A stretch of 57,555 nucleotides of DNA from contig CANIHR010000002.1 in assembly GCA_947467185.1 (NCBI GenBank), forward strand, positions 1-57,555, read 5' to 3'. The translations under genes were made by a program, and so were the position numbers. A model generated the notes under the pieces. The model was not told the DNA's origin. It made no database searches and saw only the letters and a program-made list of their open reading frames with translations. Origin of the DNA: Bryobacterales bacterium (lineage in GTDB: Bacteria > Acidobacteriota > Terriglobia > Bryobacterales > Bryobacteraceae). Of the stretch, positions 1-8,705 are shown one piece after another; positions within the stretch are counted from its first letter, which is position 1, and every line of letters starts with the position of its first letter.

Positions 1-1548
1 GGCGGGTGCTCCCGTTGGTGCTCCCATGCGAATCGTCGGTGACGCCAGCTTGCGAAATTCCAGATGTTGCAGCGCCGGAGGCTGAGTAGGGGCGAGTGTA
101 AAGAAGGCTCCCACTGTCCCCTTCGCGCAGCTAATATTGAACTGACCGCGCAGCCAGTTCTCGGCGATTACCGGACCGGCCGCAGAGCATTCGCCCACTT
201 CGTCCTTCAGCTTCTGCAAGTCACCTTTGCGCTGGGCAACAGGGGTGTCAAGGAAGAAGTTCATCGCGGCAATCTGCTTCGCTTCGATCTCGTCCCATTG
301 CTTCCAAAGGTTCGCGATGTGGTCGCGCATTTGAGTCAGCGCCGGAGATGCCGGGAGTTCGCGCTTTACTAAACCGCCCGTCTTGAGCAGCACGTCCCAG
401 GCCTGACTGATGGGTTCCGACGGACCAACGTAAGTCTGGTTCGCCATCGCGAACATACCGACACCGTACTCCGGCAGCCAGGCCATGTACGACCCGAAAC
501 CGGGCAGACCACCACCGTGCGCCACGATGTGTTCGAAGCGGCAATCGGTGGTGACTCGCAGACCGTAACCGTAGCCCGATTCGCTTGCCGTGGCTCCTTT
601 GACGGTGAGGTTCGAAGGCGTCCAGAGGTGAGCCATCTCACGGACGGACGCGCGGCGCACCGGGCCAGCATCGGCCTCATCGCGCGGGGGCCAGGCGGAA
701 AGGTGGAAGGCAATGTATTTGCCCAGATCGTTGGCGGTGGTGAGCAGGCCACCCATCGCACCAAATACACCGTGCGGCAGTGGCGCTTCCGCGAGGTACG
801 AGCCGTCGGGCTGCAGACGATAGCCGGTGGCACGAATGTTGGCGGGAACCTTCGAGAATTCAAAGGTCGAATTATCCATGTGAAGCTTCGCCAGGATCTG
901 CGTCCGCACATAAGTCTCGTACGGCACGCCCGCCGCTTTCGTCACGATGCGGCCCAGCAGGCCGAACGCGTAGTTCGAATACTCGTAGCGTGTGCCGGGC
1001 GCGGTGGAAAACGGAATGCCCTTCTGCAGCCATCTGGTGAGGTCGGCATCGCTGGCGGCGAGTTGCTGATCCCCCCACGGATTGTCTTCCGGGAACCCAG
1101 CGGAATGGCTCAGGATATTGCGGATGCGCAGGGGCGCAGAGTCACGAGTGGGCAGTTCCATCTTCGCGAACTCGGGAATCCACTTCGAGACGGGATCTTC
1201 GAGCGACAGCTTGCCGTCATCGCGCAGCTTCAAAATTGCGAGGGCCGTGAAGCTCTTGGTCATCGAAGCGATGCGGAAGACGGTGTCGGCGGTGACGGGC
1301 AGATTCGCCGCGCGGTCGCGAACTCCAGTCGATTGCACGTGTGCGAGCTTGCCATCGATGACTACGCCCCACACCATGCCCGAGATCTTCCGGCCTGAGG
1401 CATAGCGCTGGAAAAGGCGGTCGATCTCCGGCATCGCGGAAGCGAGTTTAGTGCCGCGCGTGGTATCAGTAAAAGCCGGGGGAGGATACGCATCGCTGGC
1501 GCAAAGAAGGGTGGCTGCCAGCAAACCGCACACAGGTATGAAGCGCAT
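1..1548 (-). CDS. Serine hydrolase, class C beta-lactamase-like family, cut by left edge
   Basis: Reading the minus strand from the ATG at 1548 gives an open frame of 516 codons that runs off the window, so the C-terminus is missing. It begins with a hydrophobic signal peptide (about residues 1-18). It then shows the three hallmarks of the PF00144 serine hydrolase/penicillin-binding fold: S95-M-T-K98 (SxxK nucleophile), Y190-S-N192 (YxN) and H344-G-G346 in place of KTG. Members are periplasmic esterases, D-aminopeptidases or beta-lactamase-like enzymes, so the substrate cannot be named. The part after about residue 380 probably corresponds to the variable C-terminal domain often seen in this family. 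The start overlaps the start region of the divergent phosphodiesterase gene, leaving no intergenic spacer. Confidence 0.88.
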   Translation of the reverse strand, partial: MRFIPVCGLLAATLLCASDAYPPPAFTDTTRGTKLASAMPEIDRLFQRYASGRKISGMVWGVVIDGKLAHVQSTGVRDRAANLPVTADTVFRIASMTKSFTALAILKLRDDGKLSLEDPVSKWIPEFAKMELPTRDSAPLRIRNILSHSAGFPEDNPWGDQQLAASDADLTRWLQKGIPFSTAPGTRYEYSNYAFGLLGRIVTKAAGVPYETYVRTQILAKLHMDNSTFEFSKVPANIRATGYRLQPDGSYLAEAPLPHGVFGAMGGLLTTANDLGKYIAFHLSAWPPRDEADAGPVRRASVREMAHLWTPSNLTVKGATASESGYGYGLRVTTDCRFEHIVAHGGGLPGFGSYMAWLPEYGVGMFAMANQTYVGPSEPISQAWDVLLKTGGLVKRELPASPALTQMRDHIANLWKQWDEIEAKQIAAMNFFLDTPVAQRKGDLQKLKDEVGECSAAGPVIAENWLRGQFNISCAKGTVGAFFTLAPTQPPALQHLEFRKLASPTIRMGAPTGAPA

Positions 1549-2299
1549 GTATGTCAGATTCGCACAACTGGCGCTGCTGGCCTCGGCTACTTTCGCGCAG
1601 AGTCGGAACGTAGCGGTGATCGCGCACCGGGGCGAGCATCTGAAGAACCCGGAGAACACGCTGGCCGAATTCGCGGAAGCCGCGCGAGTGGGTGCCGATT
1701 ACTTCGAACTGGACGTGCGAACCACTGCAGACGGGAAGCTGGTACTGATGCACGACGCGACCGTGGACCGGACGACGAATGGGAAGGGCGAAGTTGCCAG
1801 GCTCACGTTCGCACAGATTCGCGCGCTGCAGCCGGCAGTGCCGACCTTTGACGAAGCCCTGGAGTTTGCACGCGGGAAGATCGGTGTCTATGTGGATGCG
1901 AAGGATATTACCGCAGCCGAGGTCGTGGAGCATCTGGCGAAGTATGGTCTGACTGACAAGGTGGTTATCTACTCCGGACGAATCCTCGCGGAGGTTCAGA
2001 AGCTGGAACCGCATTTGAGGGTAATGCCGGAAGCCCGCAGCGTGGAAGTGGCACAGCGGTTGGTGGCTGAACTGCGCCCGAAGGTGATGGCGTTTGATGC
2101 CGGAGACTTCAAGCAGGAAGTCATCGCCGTGGCGAAGCAGGCTGGGGCGCTGGTTTACGTGGACCGGTTGGGTCCGGTGGATAACCCGAAGGGCTGGCAG
2201 GAGGCGATTGATCTGGGTGCCGATGGCATTCAGACAGATCACCCCGAAGACCTGGTCAACTACCTGCGGCGAATGGCTCCCGGCGTGCATCCAAAGTAG
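1538..2299 (+). CDS. Exported glycerophosphodiester phosphodiesterase (GDPD family)
   Basis: Hydrolyses glycerophosphodiesters to an alcohol and glycerol-3-phosphate in this family. From ATG 1538 the protein has a short signal peptide ending near Ala-Gln (residues 20-21). The catalytic core follows: H30-R-G with P38-E-N-T41, E57-L-D59 (metal ligands) and M71-H72-D (second catalytic histidine). At about 254 residues it is a complete single-domain UgpQ-like enzyme. A second ATG at 1547 is equally possible because the 5' end overlaps the divergent serine hydrolase; neither has a strong ribosome binding site. The next gene starts 5 bases after the stop, suggesting cotranscription. Confidence 0.9.
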   Translation: MKRMYVRFAQLALLASATFAQSRNVAVIAHRGEHLKNPENTLAEFAEAARVGADYFELDVRTTADGKLVLMHDATVDRTTNGKGEVARLTFAQIRALQPAVPTFDEALEFARGKIGVYVDAKDITAAEVVEHLAKYGLTDKVVIYSGRILAEVQKLEPHLRVMPEARSVEVAQRLVAELRPKVMAFDAGDFKQEVIAVAKQAGALVYVDRLGPVDNPKGWQEAIDLGADGIQTDHPEDLVNYLRRMAPGVHPK

Positions 2300-2303
2300 A
2301 AAT

Positions 2304-3356
2304 ATGGATTTATTCTCACCTCTCACACTGGGCGACTACACGCTGACGAACCGAATTGCGATGGCGCCGATGACTCGGTCGCGCTCCGATTATCAGGGCG
2401 TTCAGTCGGAACTTGCGGTTGAGTATTACTCTTCCCGCGCTGATGCAGGGCTGCTGATCACCGAGGGTGTGGCTCCTTCCGCAATGGGCCTGGGCTATGC
2501 CCGGACGCCTGGGATCTACAACGACGAGCAGATCGCGGCGTGGAAGAAGGTCACCGACGCGGTGCACGCGAAGGGCGGTCGGATTTTTGTGCAGATCATG
2601 CACGTGGGCCGGATTGCGCACTCGGCGAATCGCACGATTGCGGATCAGCCGGTAGCTCCGTCGGCGATTCAGGCTGCCGGGCAGATGTGGACCGACAGCC
2701 AGGGGATGCAGCCGAACGATGTGCCGCGCGCACTGGAAACCTCGGAGATTCCCGGCGTGATCGCGGAATTCGCGACGGCGACGAAGAACGCGCTGGCCGC
2801 AGGCTTCGACGGTGTGGAACTGCACGCGGCATCTGGCTATCTGCCGAATCAATTTCTCAGTCCGAGCGCGAATCAGCGGACCGACCAGTATGGCGGTTCG
2901 ATTGAAAACCGGATTCGGTTCGTGGTGGAGACGCTCCAGGCGATGATTGCCGCGGCGGGTTCGGCGGGCAAGGTGGGCATCAAGGTAAGCCCCGGCATGA
3001 AGTTCAACGCGATCGACGATGCGGATCCGATTCCGACGTTCGTGGCGCTGGCCGAAGCGATTTCGCCGATGGGCCTGGCGTATCTGCACGTGATGCGCGC
3101 CGGGATTTCAGCGGAAACGAATCTTCGGGCGGCCTACAAAGGCACGCTGCTGGTGGGTGGCGGCTTCGATAAAGCGCAGGGGAACGACGCGATTGCCTCC
3201 GGTGCGGCCGATGGCATCGTGTTCGGTAACAAGTTCCTGGCGAATGCGGACCTGGTGAAGCGCCTGGCGACGGATGCTCCGCTGAATGCCCCGGATCCCT
3301 CGACGTTCTACACGCCCGGTCCGGTGGGTTATTCGGACTACCCGCTCCTTGGTTAA
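2304..3356 (+). CDS. Old yellow enzyme family alkene reductase
   Basis: FMN-dependent, NAD(P)H-using ene-reductase acting on alpha,beta-unsaturated carbonyls or nitro compounds (NemA/OYE family). The ATG at 2304 gives 350 residues, the usual family length. Visible hallmarks are the N-terminal APMTRSR stretch (residues 21-27, FMN binding), Q-I-M-H-V-G-R, the GFDGVELH segment and the NQRTDQYGGSIENR signature. The substrate pocket that is HxxN in many OYEs reads H-A-A-S here, which may shift substrate choice. The gene follows the phosphodiesterase by 4 bases. Its stop codon overlaps that of the facing carotenoid oxygenase by 4 bases. Confidence 0.92.
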   Translation: MDLFSPLTLGDYTLTNRIAMAPMTRSRSDYQGVQSELAVEYYSSRADAGLLITEGVAPSAMGLGYARTPGIYNDEQIAAWKKVTDAVHAKGGRIFVQIMHVGRIAHSANRTIADQPVAPSAIQAAGQMWTDSQGMQPNDVPRALETSEIPGVIAEFATATKNALAAGFDGVELHAASGYLPNQFLSPSANQRTDQYGGSIENRIRFVVETLQAMIAAAGSAGKVGIKVSPGMKFNAIDDADPIPTFVALAEAISPMGLAYLHVMRAGISAETNLRAAYKGTLLVGGGFDKAQGNDAIASGAADGIVFGNKFLANADLVKRLATDAPLNAPDPSTFYTPGPVGYSDYPLLG

Positions 3357-4786
3357 TCCTCGAATTCGAAGCTGGTGTGGAAGCCTGCGTGGATCATGTG
3401 CTTCAGCGGCAGTTTCGCAATCGGGCCTTTGGAGATATTGAAAGCGTCGAAGATCAGAAATTCGACGCGCCCTTCGGCCGGGAGGAAGTGTTCACTGATA
3501 ATGACCGCTTCCTCCGGGTTGTTGGGGTTATAGACCGACACCGGTTCCCCACCCAGGTACTCCTGCTTCGGAACGCGATAGGCATCGGCGATGGAAGTGG
3601 TCTTCCATGAGCCGTGGATCAGTTCATCGAAGAACTTGCGGCCATCGGCGTGGAATTCGCCGATACCCAAGGCCCAGAAATCGTTGAGTTCCGTGCCGGC
3701 GCGGGCGGCGTCAACTGCGGGGAAGTCGGGCGACTTGTCGTATTCCATGGCGACTCGCTGCACGAGAGCTTTGGTGTCGAGATCTATCACGTAGCGAACC
3801 GGCCGGCAGGCCGGCGCGGTCCCGAACAGGTCGGGGATCGGCTGGTATTCGCCGTAGATGGGCCGCTCCATTTCGAAGACGTCCATGTAGAATTTCCGGC
3901 CCTCTTCATGGCAGTTGATGACGTGGAGGCAGTAACCGGGTTCCACGTCGACGCGGAAGGCTTCTTCTGTCTTCGACGAGCGCGGTGTCACCAGTATAGT
4001 TGACCCTTTTTCCGGTTCCCAGCTTAGGGATTCCATCACGGAGACTCCCTCGTTGACGAAGCGGTTGAAGTCCATGATGAGTGGGCTGAGATAGAACGCG
4101 ACGTAGTTCGTCGTGAAGCCCATGTCGTGCAGGGAATGCTGGTACTTCAGGGGATGACGGCGGCGGCGCAGCATCTCACCCTGGGCATCGAACTCGTAGA
4201 CGTTGAGCATCGGTTCAAGGGCTGAGAAGGAGACCCCGAAGTTCAGGAGATGGCCGTTGGTGGGGTCGGTCTTGGCGTGGGCGGCGAAGGGTGTGATTTC
4301 ACTGACCGAACCGTTGAAGTCGTAATCGCCCAGGGATTCAAGGGTGTAGGGATGGAGCTCAATCGGCATGGCCTGTTCGGCAAAGGCGAGGAGCTTGCCG
4401 TTATACCGATAGACGCTGACGTTGTTGGGCGGCTCCAGCATTACGTTGCGCTTCGTTTTGTCACCCGGGAAGGCGGTTCCGAAGCCGCGATACAGGAAGC
4501 GTCCGGCGGCCTCTTCCTCCTTCAGTTTGATGGTCTGGACGAAGCGGTTAGTGAAGCGAACACCCTGGTCGGTGAAGCGCAGCGTGGAGACCATACCGTC
4601 GCCATCGAGCCAGTGCTTATAACGCATGCCCGCCCGCTCAAAGCGCGACGGGCCGTTCACATAGTAGGAGCCCCGGAGCCAGGTTGGTATCTGGCCCTCG
4701 ATCCCCGCAATGTCGTAGGAATCCTCGGTGGCGTCGAAGAGAAAACAGCGTTCGAGAAGCGGGGCGGCGTCGATTTGGGCGGGCAT
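3353..4786 (-). CDS. Carotenoid cleavage oxygenase family protein
   Basis: Non-haem Fe(II) dioxygenase of the RPE65/apocarotenoid oxygenase/lignostilbene dioxygenase family, which cleaves an interior C=C bond to two carbonyls. All four iron-binding histidines are visible: H170 (before AKTDP), H220 (SLHD), H288 (CLHV) and H470 (GFH). The length of 477 residues from ATG 4786 is normal for bacterial members. I rejected an upstream start at 4888 because it would run into the flavoprotein gene and adds no family sequence. It is the last gene of a minus-strand operon, 11 bases after the flavoprotein. Carotenoid versus stilbene specificity cannot be read by eye. Confidence 0.92.
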   Translation of the reverse strand: MPAQIDAAPLLERCFLFDATEDSYDIAGIEGQIPTWLRGSYYVNGPSRFERAGMRYKHWLDGDGMVSTLRFTDQGVRFTNRFVQTIKLKEEEAAGRFLYRGFGTAFPGDKTKRNVMLEPPNNVSVYRYNGKLLAFAEQAMPIELHPYTLESLGDYDFNGSVSEITPFAAHAKTDPTNGHLLNFGVSFSALEPMLNVYEFDAQGEMLRRRRHPLKYQHSLHDMGFTTNYVAFYLSPLIMDFNRFVNEGVSVMESLSWEPEKGSTILVTPRSSKTEEAFRVDVEPGYCLHVINCHEEGRKFYMDVFEMERPIYGEYQPIPDLFGTAPACRPVRYVIDLDTKALVQRVAMEYDKSPDFPAVDAARAGTELNDFWALGIGEFHADGRKFFDELIHGSWKTTSIADAYRVPKQEYLGGEPVSVYNPNNPEEAVIISEHFLPAEGRVEFLIFDAFNISKGPIAKLPLKHMIHAGFHTSFEFED

Positions 4787-4797
4787 GGTTTTGGGTT

Positions 4798-6555
4798 TTA
4801 AGAAACAGCTGACTCCATTGTTTTTTCCTCCATCGCGGTGGAGGTGGTGTTGACGAAGTTCTCCAGCGCGAACGGGTTCAGGTTCCACTGGTAGACATCC
4901 TCACAGGAAGCGTGCCTGGCGTAGTGTTCGCGCATTTTTTCGGGGTCGAACATGGTGTCCCGAAGCTTGATGCTGTTGATGAATGAGGCGTTCACCAGAG
5001 CGCGTTTGTCGGCTACCACCGAGGCGTAAACCTGGGCAATGATCCAGCGGGCGAACTCGCGGAGCCGTTCCACGTGCATATCGAGCTTGTCCTCGGCCTG
5101 CTCGTTGGTGAGCCCGACCTCGTAGAACAGCTTTTCCGACATGCGGAGCGGTTCGATCGAGTAAAACTCGACGTGCTCGGCGTTGGCGCGACCCAGCAGG
5201 TCGTTCGCCTTCTTCCAGTCGAAATAGTCGTGGAGGAGATGCTGGACGGTGCGGTTGATGGGGCCGAAGATGGCGAACCGGCGAAGGTAGGCCATCATGA
5301 ATTTCTTGTCGGCGAAGAGCTGGTTGACGAACGGCATCACGTAGAAGCCGAAGTAGATGGCCAGTTCCCAGGTGTACTTGAGGGTCAGGGTCTCCTGATC
5401 GCCGAGGCAGTTGTAGCTGAGTTGGTAAGACGGGATGTACGCGTCGTACATGACGCGCATGATCTGTTCGAAGAAACTGCACTTGGCTTCCAGATCACCG
5501 CCTTCCGGAGTCTGGATCGCATCCACGATGAGGGAGTTGTAGATGGCGATGAGGTCGGTGCCGGGGCTGTACAGGGGGTCGGAGAAGCGACCAGCTTCGC
5601 CAGTGATGGCCCATTTGGAGGCGTCGATGGTCTGCCGGGCGTCGTAGGAGTAGCTGACGAAGCGACCTTCATCGATAATCTTCCGTTTGGCGAAGTCTTC
5701 GGCGAACAGGGGCCAGTCTTTGGCGACCCAGTCAAGCATCTTGCGGCCGTTGGAGACTTCTTCGGGGTTGACGACGGCGTGATCGTAGACCAGACCCAGG
5801 CTGGTCTTGCCGTGGAGTGGAATCACCCAGAACCAGCGTCCTTCTCCGCAGAAGTGACCGGTGCCGAGGAAGAACGGGAAATTGCCGAGTTCCTGGCGTC
5901 GGGGGCTGTTGATCATTTCCTTGTGGGAGAGTTCGGTGAACCGTTCATAGTTCACGATGCCATCAACCCAGGCCCAGGTGGAGCCGTGCTGAATCTGGTT
6001 CGGTTTCTCTAACCCCAGACTTCTCTTGAGGATACCGGGACGACCGGAGGCATCGACAACCCACGGACTGATAGCTTCCCCTGTTGCCCAGGAGACCTTG
6101 TGGGCACCGCCGTCTTTTGCCAGATCCACCTTGATATTCTTCGCGCCGCCTATAAATTTGAACCGGGGATTCTCCTGGTTCAATTTCATGAGGTGTTCCT
6201 CGAGCAAGTTTCGGTCCACCTGGAAAGTGGCGATGTTCGAGATCGTGCGGATGGCGGAGGAGGAGATGTCCTTCCAGTAATCGCGCTTGCCGCCGGTGGT
6301 CTTCCAGTGGAAGCGGAGGTTGTATTTCAGGAAGTGTTTGGTGAGGAGATGTTCTTCGAGGTCGAGCGTGCGGTAGAGATAGTAACCGCCCAACTGAACC
6401 AGCGATTCCCCAACCTTCATGGATTTACCGGGGACGGTTTCCAGTTTGTCGAGAATCAGGACTGTTTTATCGGTGTAGAGGAGCAGTTGGCGGGCAAGGG
6501 TAAGGCCAGCCAATCCAGCGCCAGTGATAATGACGTCGGCTTGCACAGGGTTCAT
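4798..6555 (-). CDS. FAD-dependent oxidoreductase, flavin-dependent halogenase-like
   Basis: A 585-residue flavoprotein with the N-terminal dinucleotide fold G12-x-G14-x-x-G17. It has the halogenase-type signature W241-F-W243-V-I245-P246 (WxWxIP), K47-V-G-E-S51 in the position of the halogenase GES loop, and DPLYSPGTD at 326-334, similar to the FxPxSxG region. Flavin-dependent halogenases use reduced FAD, O2 and halide, but related proteins are plain monooxygenases or reductases, so halogenation is only a hypothesis. The C-terminal 200 residues are helical and of unknown role. The start codon overlaps the redoxin stop by 4 bases (ATGA), so translation is coupled. The carotenoid oxygenase gene follows after 11 bases. 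The flavin reductase partner is not in the window. Confidence 0.8.
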   Translation of the reverse strand: MNPVQADVIITGAGLAGLTLARQLLLYTDKTVLILDKLETVPGKSMKVGESLVQLGGYYLYRTLDLEEHLLTKHFLKYNLRFHWKTTGGKRDYWKDISSSAIRTISNIATFQVDRNLLEEHLMKLNQENPRFKFIGGAKNIKVDLAKDGGAHKVSWATGEAISPWVVDASGRPGILKRSLGLEKPNQIQHGSTWAWVDGIVNYERFTELSHKEMINSPRRQELGNFPFFLGTGHFCGEGRWFWVIPLHGKTSLGLVYDHAVVNPEEVSNGRKMLDWVAKDWPLFAEDFAKRKIIDEGRFVSYSYDARQTIDASKWAITGEAGRFSDPLYSPGTDLIAIYNSLIVDAIQTPEGGDLEAKCSFFEQIMRVMYDAYIPSYQLSYNCLGDQETLTLKYTWELAIYFGFYVMPFVNQLFADKKFMMAYLRRFAIFGPINRTVQHLLHDYFDWKKANDLLGRANAEHVEFYSIEPLRMSEKLFYEVGLTNEQAEDKLDMHVERLREFARWIIAQVYASVVADKRALVNASFINSIKLRDTMFDPEKMREHYARHASCEDVYQWNLNPFALENFVNTTSTAMEEKTMESAVS

Positions 6556-7103
6556 AGAGATCTCGGAAGGATGTAGTAGACGGACTGGACGGCGCAGCCG
6601 AAGCTGGCGGTTTCGGTACGACCGATGGGTTCACCGGCGAGGAAATTGTCGATGGCGGGTTCGAGGTAGCCGAGATATTCGGGATCTTCGGGGTACTTGA
6701 AATTGTCGACGGCGCCACGGTAGAGGAGGCGGAGGTCGGCATCAAAGAGGAAGGCGCGGGGGGTCTGCTGGGTGTACCACTTCGCGGCGGTCTTGCCCAT
6801 GGGATCGAGCAGAACGGGGAATGTAATTTTTCGCTCCTTGGCGGCCTTCTTCACGTCATCGGCGGTTTCACCGTGCCGGGAGGCGAGGATGAAGAATGCG
6901 AGATCGGGGTGGCGCTCCGGGAAGGTGTTGAAGGTCTGGTCGTAGCGGACGCAATGGGAGCAGGTGCTGGACCAGAAGATGACCACGCCGCCTTTCTTGC
7001 CTTCCATGGCGGTTGCGAGGTTGACATCGACGCCGTCGAGGCCTTTGAGGGTGAAATCGGGCAACGGTGCCCCAAAATCCTGCTTTACGTTCACTGTTTC
7101 CAA
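6552..7103 (-). CDS. Thioredoxin-fold redoxin (AhpC/TSA-like)
   Basis: A 183-residue thioredoxin-fold protein with the redox pair C48-S-H-C51 after a beta-strand ending in FW, and a cis-Pro loop in QQTPRAFLFD. A late cysteine sits in a SFGCAV segment (C170), typical of redoxin-domain proteins where it may act as a resolving residue. No signal peptide is seen. The start is a TTG at 7103 with a GGGAG ribosome binding site 8 bases away; an internal GTG is the alternative. It is the first gene of a tight operon with the halogenase-like flavoprotein and the carotenoid oxygenase. A role as their electron or thiol partner is inference from position. Confidence 0.85.
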   Translation of the reverse strand: METVNVKQDFGAPLPDFTLKGLDGVDVNLATAMEGKKGGVVIFWSSTCSHCVRYDQTFNTFPERHPDLAFFILASRHGETADDVKKAAKERKITFPVLLDPMGKTAAKWYTQQTPRAFLFDADLRLLYRGAVDNFKYPEDPEYLGYLEPAIDNFLAGEPIGRTETASFGCAVQSVYYILPRSL

Positions 7104-7111
7104 GATGAGAT

Positions 7112-7116
7112 CTCCC
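7112..7116 (-). promoter_or_regulatory. Ribosome binding site deciding the TTG start of the redoxin gene
   Basis: On the minus strand GGGAG lies 8 bases upstream of the TTG at 7103. No ATG in frame is better placed, so the unusual TTG start is preferred. Confidence 0.6.
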
Positions 7117-7173
7117 GTGGGTTTGCCGCAGAAAAGCGGTCTTTAAAGATAGATGCGCGAGACGCTGGCGCTT

Positions 7174-8469
7174 TTAGTCAAGTTCCATTGTGTCACCGGA
7201 GTTATTTAGTGCAAGTCCGAAGACGGATGTGTCACCCAATTCCCAACTCACCAGGTAAGAAATGCCTCCGGCGATGATTCCGGGGAGCAGAAGCTGGTGG
7301 TAGCAGCCGCTCATATCGGCGATCATCAACAGGCCGCTGAGGTAGCCCTTTACGATGGACCCAAACATAACGATCATGCCAAGTAGCACAAAAAGCTCGG
7401 GTTGCGGGGCAGCCTCGGGCCAGAGGGCGTGCAGGCCGTAGCCGAAAGCACCGCCGTAGAGCGAGCCCATCACGAGCGTGGGGGCGAAGAGGCCGCCGAC
7501 AGCTCCGGACCCGAAGGTGACCGAGGTAGCGAACATCTTCAGCAGCAGCAACACAACAAAAAGGGTGACGGTGAATTGTCCGTGGAGACCGGCAAGGATG
7601 GTGGGGTAGCCGGCCGAGAGGACCTGGGGATACCAGACGCCGAGGGTGCCGACGATGAGGCCACCGAGGGTGACGCGCGCCCAGAGGGGGAGGGATTTCG
7701 GGAAAAACCTGGGCATGGCGCGGAACATCGAAATAAAAAGGTGGCCGGTGGGGGCGGCCAGGAGGCCCATGAGGGGGACAGCGGTGAGGAGGGTCAGGGT
7801 GGGAAGGGGGTTCTGGGGGGCAGTGGGCTGGAACGGATAGGCGTCTCCCAGCAGCGTGGTGCGGAGGAGGTAGCCGAGGCCGGCGGCGGTGGCGATGGCG
7901 GTGAGTTCGCGATTCAGTTTGGCACCGAAAACCTCAAGGACCAGGAGGACCGCCCCGGCAGGGGAGCGGAAGGCTGCGGCGACCCCGGCGGCGGTTCCGG
8001 CGCGGACAAGGGTCCGAAGGTGGCGTCCGGAGAGGCCGAAAAGCTGGCCGGACTGGCTGCCGGCGAGGGCTCCAAGCTGGACCATGGGGCCTTCCGGGCC
8101 AACTGAGCCGCCGAATGCGAGGACCAGGCCGCTGGCGATGACGTTCAGGAGCCGAATGAGGCCGATTTTGCCGGATTCGGGGCCGGAGTACTGGCCGACG
8201 CGGTGGTGCAGGACTTCGAGGACTTCGCGGACGCCGCCGAGTCGGGTTTCGGGACTGAACTGGAGCCAGAGGCCGATGAGGAAGAGGCCGACGGTGGGGA
8301 TTCCGATGACATAGAGGGGGCGGGCTGCGGCCCAGCTGAAGAGAACTTCGTCGAGGTGGTTGGCAATAAAGTGGAAACCGATGGAACCGAGGCCGGCGAG
8401 GATACCGGCGAGGATGGTGGCTCCGAGGAGGCGGTGGACTCCGGTAGTGGAGGACGCGTGGGATGCCAT
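7174..8469 (-). CDS. ClC-family voltage-gated chloride channel/antiporter
   Basis: A 431-residue integral membrane protein with about ten hydrophobic segments. ClC signatures are present: GSVGPEGP (ion-selectivity loop carrying the gating glutamate) and GAVGGLFAPTLVMG (GxFxP loop). The helix between them reads SPAGAVLLVLEVF. Retention of the gating glutamate fits either a gated channel or an H+/Cl- exchanger. The canonical first GSGIPE loop is replaced by LGGVREV, a common divergence in bacterial members. I set the start at ATG 8469: an upstream extension to 8622 would translate the tRNA-Pro gene in antisense and is spurious. No CBS or TrkA-C domain is attached. Confidence 0.9.
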   Translation of the reverse strand: MASHASSTTGVHRLLGATILAGILAGLGSIGFHFIANHLDEVLFSWAAARPLYVIGIPTVGLFLIGLWLQFSPETRLGGVREVLEVLHHRVGQYSGPESGKIGLIRLLNVIASGLVLAFGGSVGPEGPMVQLGALAGSQSGQLFGLSGRHLRTLVRAGTAAGVAAAFRSPAGAVLLVLEVFGAKLNRELTAIATAAGLGYLLRTTLLGDAYPFQPTAPQNPLPTLTLLTAVPLMGLLAAPTGHLFISMFRAMPRFFPKSLPLWARVTLGGLIVGTLGVWYPQVLSAGYPTILAGLHGQFTVTLFVVLLLLKMFATSVTFGSGAVGGLFAPTLVMGSLYGGAFGYGLHALWPEAAPQPELFVLLGMIVMFGSIVKGYLSGLLMIADMSGCYHQLLLPGIIAGGISYLVSWELGDTSVFGLALNNSGDTMELD

Positions 8470-8505
8470 GAAGGAAGGGTAGCGTACCGGTGTTTGGAGC
8501 GGATG

Positions 8506-8535
8506 TTGGGTGCGGAGAGTGAGGGGGTGTAGACT
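8506..8535 (+). promoter_or_regulatory. Putative sigma70-type promoter of tRNA-Pro
   Basis: TTGGGT (8506-8511) and TAGACT (8530-8535) are separated by 18 bases. The -10 box ends 8 bases before the mature 5' end of tRNA-Pro. The match to consensus is partial (3/6 and 4/6), so this is a prediction only. Confidence 0.4.
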
Positions 8536-8543
8536 AGAGAAAT

Positions 8544-8621
8544 CGGGCTGTAGCGCAGCCTGGCTAGCGCGCTTGCTTGGGGTGCAAGAGGTCCCGGGTT
8601 CGAATCCCGGCAGCCCGACCA
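8544..8621 (+). tRNA. tRNA-Pro (anticodon GGG)
   Basis: Full cloverleaf: acceptor CGGGCTG pairs with CAGCCCG. The anticodon stem CTTGC/GCAAG encloses TTGGGGT, giving anticodon GGG. The T arm has GGTTCGAATCC. The discriminator A at 8618 is followed by an encoded CCA (8619-8621). It reads proline codon CCC, and CCT by wobble. Confidence 0.97.
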
Positions 8622-8705
8622 TTACCTCCTTTTCTTAGCCAGGAAATTCCTCCTTCGTTTTTGTTTAAGCACACCACAAGTTGGTTTGCTTCGACTGCGC
8701 TGCTT

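Noticed and set aside
7127-7140. Short CCGC/GCGG hairpin after the ClC gene
   Set aside because: A 4-base stem is too short to call a terminator, and the T run is inside the loop.
7150-7181. TTGACT at the ClC stop as a -35 box for the redoxin operon
   Set aside because: No -10 box lies at a proper spacing; the best candidates are 19 or more bases away.
8470-8622. N-terminal extension of the ClC gene beginning MVGLPGFEPGTS
   Set aside because: It is the antisense translation of the tRNA-Pro gene, a well-known annotation artefact.
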